In this document: positions 58,837-64,000 of the stretch, piece after piece | How the letters are laid out: every line of letters starts with the position of its first letter | Position numbering within the stretch: position 1 is the stretch's first letter | Assembly: GCA_022376925.1 (NCBI GenBank) | Contig: JAIOJX010000006.1 | Location: 63,573,394-63,637,393, forward strand | Source of the DNA: Tragulus kanchil | Lineage: Eukaryota; Chordata; Mammalia; Artiodactyla; Tragulidae | Direction of reading: 5' to 3' | DNA length: 64,000 nt | Notes under the pieces: model-generated | Seen by the model: the letters and a program-made list of their open reading frames with translations, nothing else | What the model was told of the DNA's origin: nothing | Databases searched by the model: none | Program-made: the position numbers and the translations under genes

Positions 58837-60720
58837 TCCTCTCTAAACATTGCCTCTACAGTCCCCTTCTCCATCCTTCCCTGGGCTGTCACAAAAGGTT
58901 ATTTGATAAAATACACAGCATGGAGTATGACCTGCTTCAAACCTCCTATGAACCCTTTTTAATTTATCTCATTTAGGAAACCTTCTCTCTCCCTGCCTTT
59001 CTGAGTAGAAATTACCCTCTGTCTCTATTTGTCTCACCTAGATTTCTCTCATAGCATCTATCTTTCTTTATTGCAGTAAGTTTTTACCAGCTGGTTTTCA
59101 CTAGAGTAACATGAAGGCCAAGTCATGTTTTATTCATTTGTTTATTGTTCTTTTCTATGCCCAGCACCTAAAAATGGATCTGAAGCATTTTTGATGCCCA
59201 TAATTGTTTCCCATTAACTACGAAATAAGTTCCAACCTCCTGCCTATCATTCAAGGGAAACACCAAGCCCCTAAATTAGTTCCCCGCATGTCCTATCCAG
59301 TCCCAGGCATGCTGAAGACGCTGAGTGTCCATGTTAGCACATATCAGGGATTACCCAGTGCCCCTGGAGCAAGGCCTCTGAATGATAGACTTTAGTATAT
59401 GATGGTAGATCTTACTACCATCTGATTGGATCTAGAGCCACACTGCCTGGATTCAAATCTCCCTTTCACAACTTACTATGTGGCTTGGAAAAGTATTACC
59501 TTAACCTCTATGGGCCTCACTTTCCTCATTGGCAAAACGTACTAATAATAGCACCTTTCCCAGAACAGATCCAGATGACAGAGGATGAGACTTTCCAAAC
59601 AGCCCAGAACTGGATGTGGCAATGGTCCACACCCCTCACTTGTGGAAATCACATCTCATCTCCTACATAGCTTGAGTCTCCAGTGACAATGGAAAAGCTA
59701 ATAAACTAACCTGAGATAATGGGTGAAAGTCAGGAATGTTCTCTTTCTTTCATTATCAGTAACATGGCTTTTAATGTAATAGTTATACTGGAGAAAAAGC
59801 TGTTTCTCTAGCTACTCTGGAGAAAAACTCCAATACTCCTTTGTTCTGTCTTTTATCCACACCTCTATCTTACAGTTTCCTTAAACCCAAATTAATTCAT
59901 TCCCTCCTTCCACAGACTGTCCCTAATAATGGCACCCCAGTCAGAGGACTTCAGGTCATTGCTCTCCTTGGTCTTCCCCATCATCCCCATCTAATGATCC
60001 TCTCTAAACATTGCCTCTACAGTCCCCTTCTCCATCCTTCCCTGGGCTGTCACAAAGGTTATTTGATAAAATACACAGCATGGAGTATGACCTGCTTCAA
60101 ACCTCCTATGAACCCTTTTTAATTTATCTCATTTAGGAAACCTTCTCTCTCCCTGCCTTTCTGAGTAGAAATTACCCTCTGTCTCTATTTGTCTCACCTA
60201 GATTTCTCTCATAGCATCTATCTTTCTTTATTGCAGTAAGTTTTTCCAGCTGGTTTTCACTAGAGTAACATGAAGGCCAAGTCATGTTTTATTCATTTGT
60301 TTATTGTTCTTTTCTATGCCCAGCACCTAAAAATGGATCTGAAGCATTTTTGATGCCCATAATTGTTTCCCATTAACTACGAAATAAGTTCCAACCTCCT
60401 GCCTATCATTCAAGGGAAACACCAAGCCCCTAAATTAGTTCCCCGCATGTCCTATCCAGTCCCAGGCATGCTGAAGACGCTGAGTGTCCATGTTAGCACA
60501 TATCAGGGATTACCCAGTGCCCCTGGAGCAAGGCCTCTGAATGATAGACTTTAGTATATGATGGTAGATCTTACTACCATCTGATTGGATCTAGAGCCAC
60601 ACTGCCTGGATTCAAATCTCCCTTTCACAACTTACTATGTGGCTTGGAAAAGTATTACCTTAACCTCTATGGGCCTCACTTTCCTCATTGGCAAAACGTA
60701 CTAATAATAGCACCTTTCCC
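58402..60720. repeat. Tandem duplication 20 (1159-1161-bp unit)
   Basis: Copy 1 58402-59561, copy 2 59563-60720. Two one-base deletions in copy 2. Its first 430 bases also occur at 57285, a triplicate. Confidence 0.95.
58837..59425. other. Intergenic DNA inside duplication 20
   Basis: Pyrimidine-rich sequence without a recognised gene. It resembles old L2-like DNA only loosely. Repeated at 59998-60584. Confidence 0.35.
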
Positions 60721-60840
60721 ATAAGGTTTCTCGTTTTGTTTTCTTTGCTGAGGATTAGATTAATATATGTAAAGCTCTGGAAAAATCTTGATTTATAGTA
60801 AGCATATAATTAATTCTAATTATTATTAAGAATCTGCTAT
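60585..60840 (+). mobile_element. MIR SINE
   Basis: ACACTGCCTGGATTCAAATC, ACTTACTATGTGGCTTGG, CTCACTTTCCTCATTGGC: clear MIR. Also at 59425-59561 (cut at a junction) and 61722-61976. Confidence 0.85.
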
Positions 60841-60852
60841 ATGTAAAGTATG

Positions 60853-61075
60853 GGGCTTCCTAGGCAGCTCAGTGGTAAAGAATAGCCTGTTAATGCAGAA
60901 GGTACAGGAAGTGTGGGTTCCATCCTTGGGCTGGGAAGATACCCTGACTAGGAAATGGAAACCCACTCCAGTATTCTTGCCTGGAGAATCTCATGGACAG
61001 TGGAACCTAGCAGGCTACAAAGCGGATCACAGAGGATCACAAAGCGTCAGACATGATTAAGCAACTAAGCATTTA
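60853..61075 (+). mobile_element. Bov-tA SINE
   Basis: GGGCTTCCTAGGCAGCTCAG head, CCCACTCCAGTATTCTTGCC middle, GTCAGACATGATTAAGCAAC end. Repeated at 61989-62211. Confidence 0.88.
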
Positions 61076-61094
61076 CTCATTTTATACTAAAAAC

Positions 61095-61290
61095 TTGACA
61101 TATATTACATCCAGTCAGTACAACACCAGAAGGAGGCAAATTTTCTTCCTTCAGCTGATAAGTGGACTGAGACTCATAGAGGTTGAACATCTTTCTCCAA
61201 TCATGTGGTCAGGGAGTGCCAGGATGAGGATCTGAACCCAAAGCTGTCTCTCTATCCTCTCTGCTCTTTCTAAACTACAGTCAGCTGCCT
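61095..61290 (-). mobile_element. MIR SINE
   Basis: Antisense core GACTGAGACTCATAGAGGTT and GATGAGGATCTGAACCCAAA. Repeated at 62231-62430 and 63407-63565. Confidence 0.8.
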
Positions 61291-62524
61291 AACTTTTGCA
61301 GTATGTGTACTGTTTTTTTAATAAGTATTCTTTAATGTGGTTCTTTATTCTATTGTGGGGTTGGTATACTTCTCCTTGGTTCTTTTCTGGTAATACAGAT
61401 TTGGAACTGACAGACCACATGTAGCCCAAACAGGCAATTTTGGGTATTTTAATAAGTATTCTTTAATGGTTCTTTACTATTTGATGCCCACAAAATTGTT
61501 TTCCCATTTTAACTACGAAATCAGTTCCAACCTCCTGCCTACCATTCAAGGGAAACACCAAGCCCCTAAATTAGTTCCCCGCATGTCCTATCCAGTCCCA
61601 GGCATGCTGAAGACGCTGAGTGTCCATGTTAGCACATATCAGGGATTACCCAGTGCCCCTGGAGCAAGGCCTCTGAATGATAGACTTTAGTATATGATGG
61701 TAGATCTTACTACCATCTGATTGGATCTAGAGCCACACTGCCTGGATTCAAATCTCCCTTTCACAACTTACTATGTGGCTTGGAAAAGTATTACCTTAAC
61801 CTCTATGGGCCTCACTTTCCTCATTGGCAAAACGTACTAATAATAGCACCTTTCCCATAAGGTTTCTCGTTTTGTTTTCTTTGCTGAGGATTAGATTAAT
61901 ATATGTAAAGCTCTGGAAAAATCTTGATTTATAGTAAGCATATAATTAATTCTAATTATTATTAAGAATCTGCTATATGTAAAGTATGGGGCTTCCTAGG
62001 CAGCTCAGTGGTAAAGAATAGCCTGTTAATGCAGAAGGTACAGGAAGTGTGGGTTCCATCCTTGGGCTGGGAAGATACCCTGACTAGGAAATGGAAACCC
62101 ACTCCAGTATTCTTGCCTGGAGAATCTCATGGACAGTGGAACCTAGCAGGCTACAAAGCGGATCACAGAGGATCACAAAGCGTCAGACATGATTAAGCAA
62201 CTAAGCATTTACTCATTTTATACTAAAAACTTGACATATATTACATCCAGTCAGTACAACACCAGAAGGAGGCAAATTTTCTTCCTTCAGCTGATAAGTG
62301 GACTGAGACTCATAGAGGTTGAACATCTTTCTCCAATCATGTGGTCAGGGAGTGCCAGGATGAGGATCTGAACCCAAAGCTGTCTCTCTATCCTCTCTGC
62401 TCTTTCTAAACTACAGTCAGCTGCCTAACTTTTGCAGTATGTGTACTGTTTTTTTAATAAGTATTCTTTAATGTGGTTCTTTATTCTATTGTGGGGTTGG
62501 TATACTTCTCTCCCTTGGTTCTTT

Positions 62525-63015
62525 TCTGGTAATACAGATTTGGAACTGACAGACCACATGTAGCCCAAACAGGCAGGATTTTATTAAGCAGGCAACAAGC
62601 CATATTTGTAACAAGTCAGCAACACCTGAGTTACAGTTTTAGTAGGAAGCAGTCAGCAAGATACCAAGAGGCAAGAGCAGGCACCCTGGAAATAGCCCAG
62701 AAGTTCTCTTGATTTCTCTTTTTATATTTTTTGTCTCCCCCTGGGGCAAGATTGGTTACACCATATGCAAAATAGGTGATGATACCCGATTGATTATACA
62801 CAGGACCAGTCAGAGAAGGGGATCAGAGAAGGGGGTGTCTTTTCCCTGGTTAGGCCCTACTATGAAAATAGGGAATGGTACCATCTGATTGGTTCCACCT
62901 GACTGGTTGCACCTAGGACGAGAAGTTCTTACTCAGGTCCTTAACTTTTCCTTGTATGGACTTTTTTTTTCTCCCTCTGTGTGGTTCTGCCATCTTGGAC
63001 CCCCACTTTTTCTCT
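62525..63015 (-). mobile_element. Endogenous retrovirus-type LTR C
   Basis: On the minus strand it shows CCAAT-like boxes, a TATAAAAAGAG box (near 62725) and an AATAAAATCC polyadenylation signal (near 62578) in LTR order. No coding part seen. Starts again at about 63660 through duplication 22. Confidence 0.65.
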
Positions 63016-63406
63016 AACTATGTGGCACTATGAATAGAGTGTTAATGTAAACTGCCTTTCACTTTCACAAATAAAATTGATGTGGTCACCAATTATCATA
63101 ATTCACATTAAAATAAATACAATATCATTGAATGTCCATTTTTCACCTAAAAATATCAAATATTTCACACTACTTAGTCAACACAGTACTGGGCCACAAT
63201 ATTTAGCCTGTTTTGATTTACATGAGTTTCAGTATTTTCTGTGGCAGGACATATACTGAAACTGGAACAATACATGAGTTTTATAAGAATAAAGTAGTTG
63301 ACCTTCTGTACAACAAAGTACATATTAACAGTAATGTACTGTACACTTAAAAATTTAAGAAGGCATATTTCATATTATGAGCTATTTGCATAAGAGTGTA
63401 AACCAA
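63016..63406. other. AT-rich intergenic DNA
   Basis: No gene or repeat recognised. Confidence 0.5.
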
Positions 63407-64000
63407 GGCAAATTTTCTTCCTTCAGCTGATAAGTGGACTGAGACTCATAGAGGTTGAACATCTTTCTCCAATCATGTGGTCAGGAGTGCCAGGATGAGG
63501 ATCTGAACCCAAAGCTGTCTCTCTATCCTCTCTGCTCTTTCTAAACTACAGTCAGCTGCCTAACTTTTGCAGTATGTGTACTGTTTTTTTAATAAGTATT
63601 CTTTAATGTGGTTCTTTATTCTATTGTGGGGTTGGTATACTTCTCTCCCTTGGTTCTTTTCTGGTAATACAGATTTGGAACTGACAGACCACATGTAGCC
63701 CAAACAGGCAGGATTTTATTAAGCAGGCAACAAGCCATATTTGTAACAAGTCAGCAACACCTGAGTTACAGTTTTAGTAGGAAGCAGTCAGCAAGATACC
63801 AAGAGGCAAGAGCAGGCACCCTGGAAATAGCCCAGAAGTTCTCTTGATTTCTCTTTTTATATTTTTTGTCTCCCCCTGGGGCAAGATTGGTTACACCATA
63901 TGCAAAATAGGTGATGATACCCGATTGATTATACACAGGACCAGTCAGAGAAGGGGATCAGAGAAGGGGGTGTCTTTTCCCTGGTTAGGCCCTACTATGA

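Larger units (their letters stand above)
60348..62576. repeat. Tandem duplication 21 (about 1132-1140-bp unit)
   Basis: Copy 1 60348-61436 with an unmatched 45-base tail, copy 2 about 61480-62576. The first 40 bases of copy 2 hold several one- or two-base insertions, like raw long-read error. Confidence 0.95.
62271..64000. repeat. Tandem duplication 22 (1136-bp offset, cut by window end)
   Basis: Copy 1 from 62271, copy 2 from 63407 to the window end. The copies still match at 64000. Confidence 0.93.

Overview
This is eukaryotic nuclear DNA from a ruminant. The evidence is a BovB (RTE-type) LINE, many Bov-tA SINEs, a CHR-1 SINE, about ten copies of a young CHR-2-like tRNA-derived SINE, L1/L2/MIR/MER5A/MaLR fragments and solo LTRs. 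The density and freshness of the CHR-2-like SINE (several copies with perfect 15-bp target-site duplications), with no Bov-A2 dimers seen, suggests a basal ruminant such as a mouse-deer; that is inference.

One protein-coding gene is recognised: MMP27, a secretory-pathway matrix metalloproteinase, on the + strand from 9170 to 29188. All ten coding exons are present with canonical splice sites. Taking one intact copy of each gives an uninterrupted 513-codon reading frame: signal peptide, propeptide with PRCGVPD cysteine switch, catalytic domain with [11 protein letters not shown], hinge, hemopexin domain closed by Cys278-Cys464, and the C-terminal tail typical of MMP27. In mammals MMP27 lies between MMP8 (upstream) and MMP20 (downstream); neither is seen here.

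The dominant unexpected structure is not a gene. At least 22 times in 64 kb, a segment of about 1.06-1.16 kb is followed directly by a near-identical copy of itself. Boundaries ignore all biology: they cut through exons, SINEs, a BovB, an L1 and LTRs. Copies differ mainly by homopolymer or short indels, and several junctions carry garbled bases. About 24 kb of the window is redundant, so the real locus is probably about 40 kb. This is best explained as unmerged overlaps between adjacent assembly pieces. The duplications repeat MMP27 exons 3-4, 5-6, 8-9 and the start of exon 10, so a naive annotation would call the gene broken.

Layout: 1-9169, upstream intergenic (MaLR LTR, L1/HAL1-like piece, L2 interrupted by BovB); 9170-29188, MMP27 with repeat-filled introns; 29189-40500, downstream intergenic (SINE cluster, L1 3' pieces, MIR, a low-repeat segment at 38.1-38.9 kb); 40.5-44.2 kb, nested SINE/LTR/MER5A block; 45.2-47.4 kb, SINEs and antisense L1; 47.4-55.3 kb, a long degenerate sense L1 with a young SINE inside; 55.3-64.0 kb, L2/MIR/Bov-tA, a possible retrocopy, and an antisense LTR at the end. 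Every coordinate, count and difference was read by eye.
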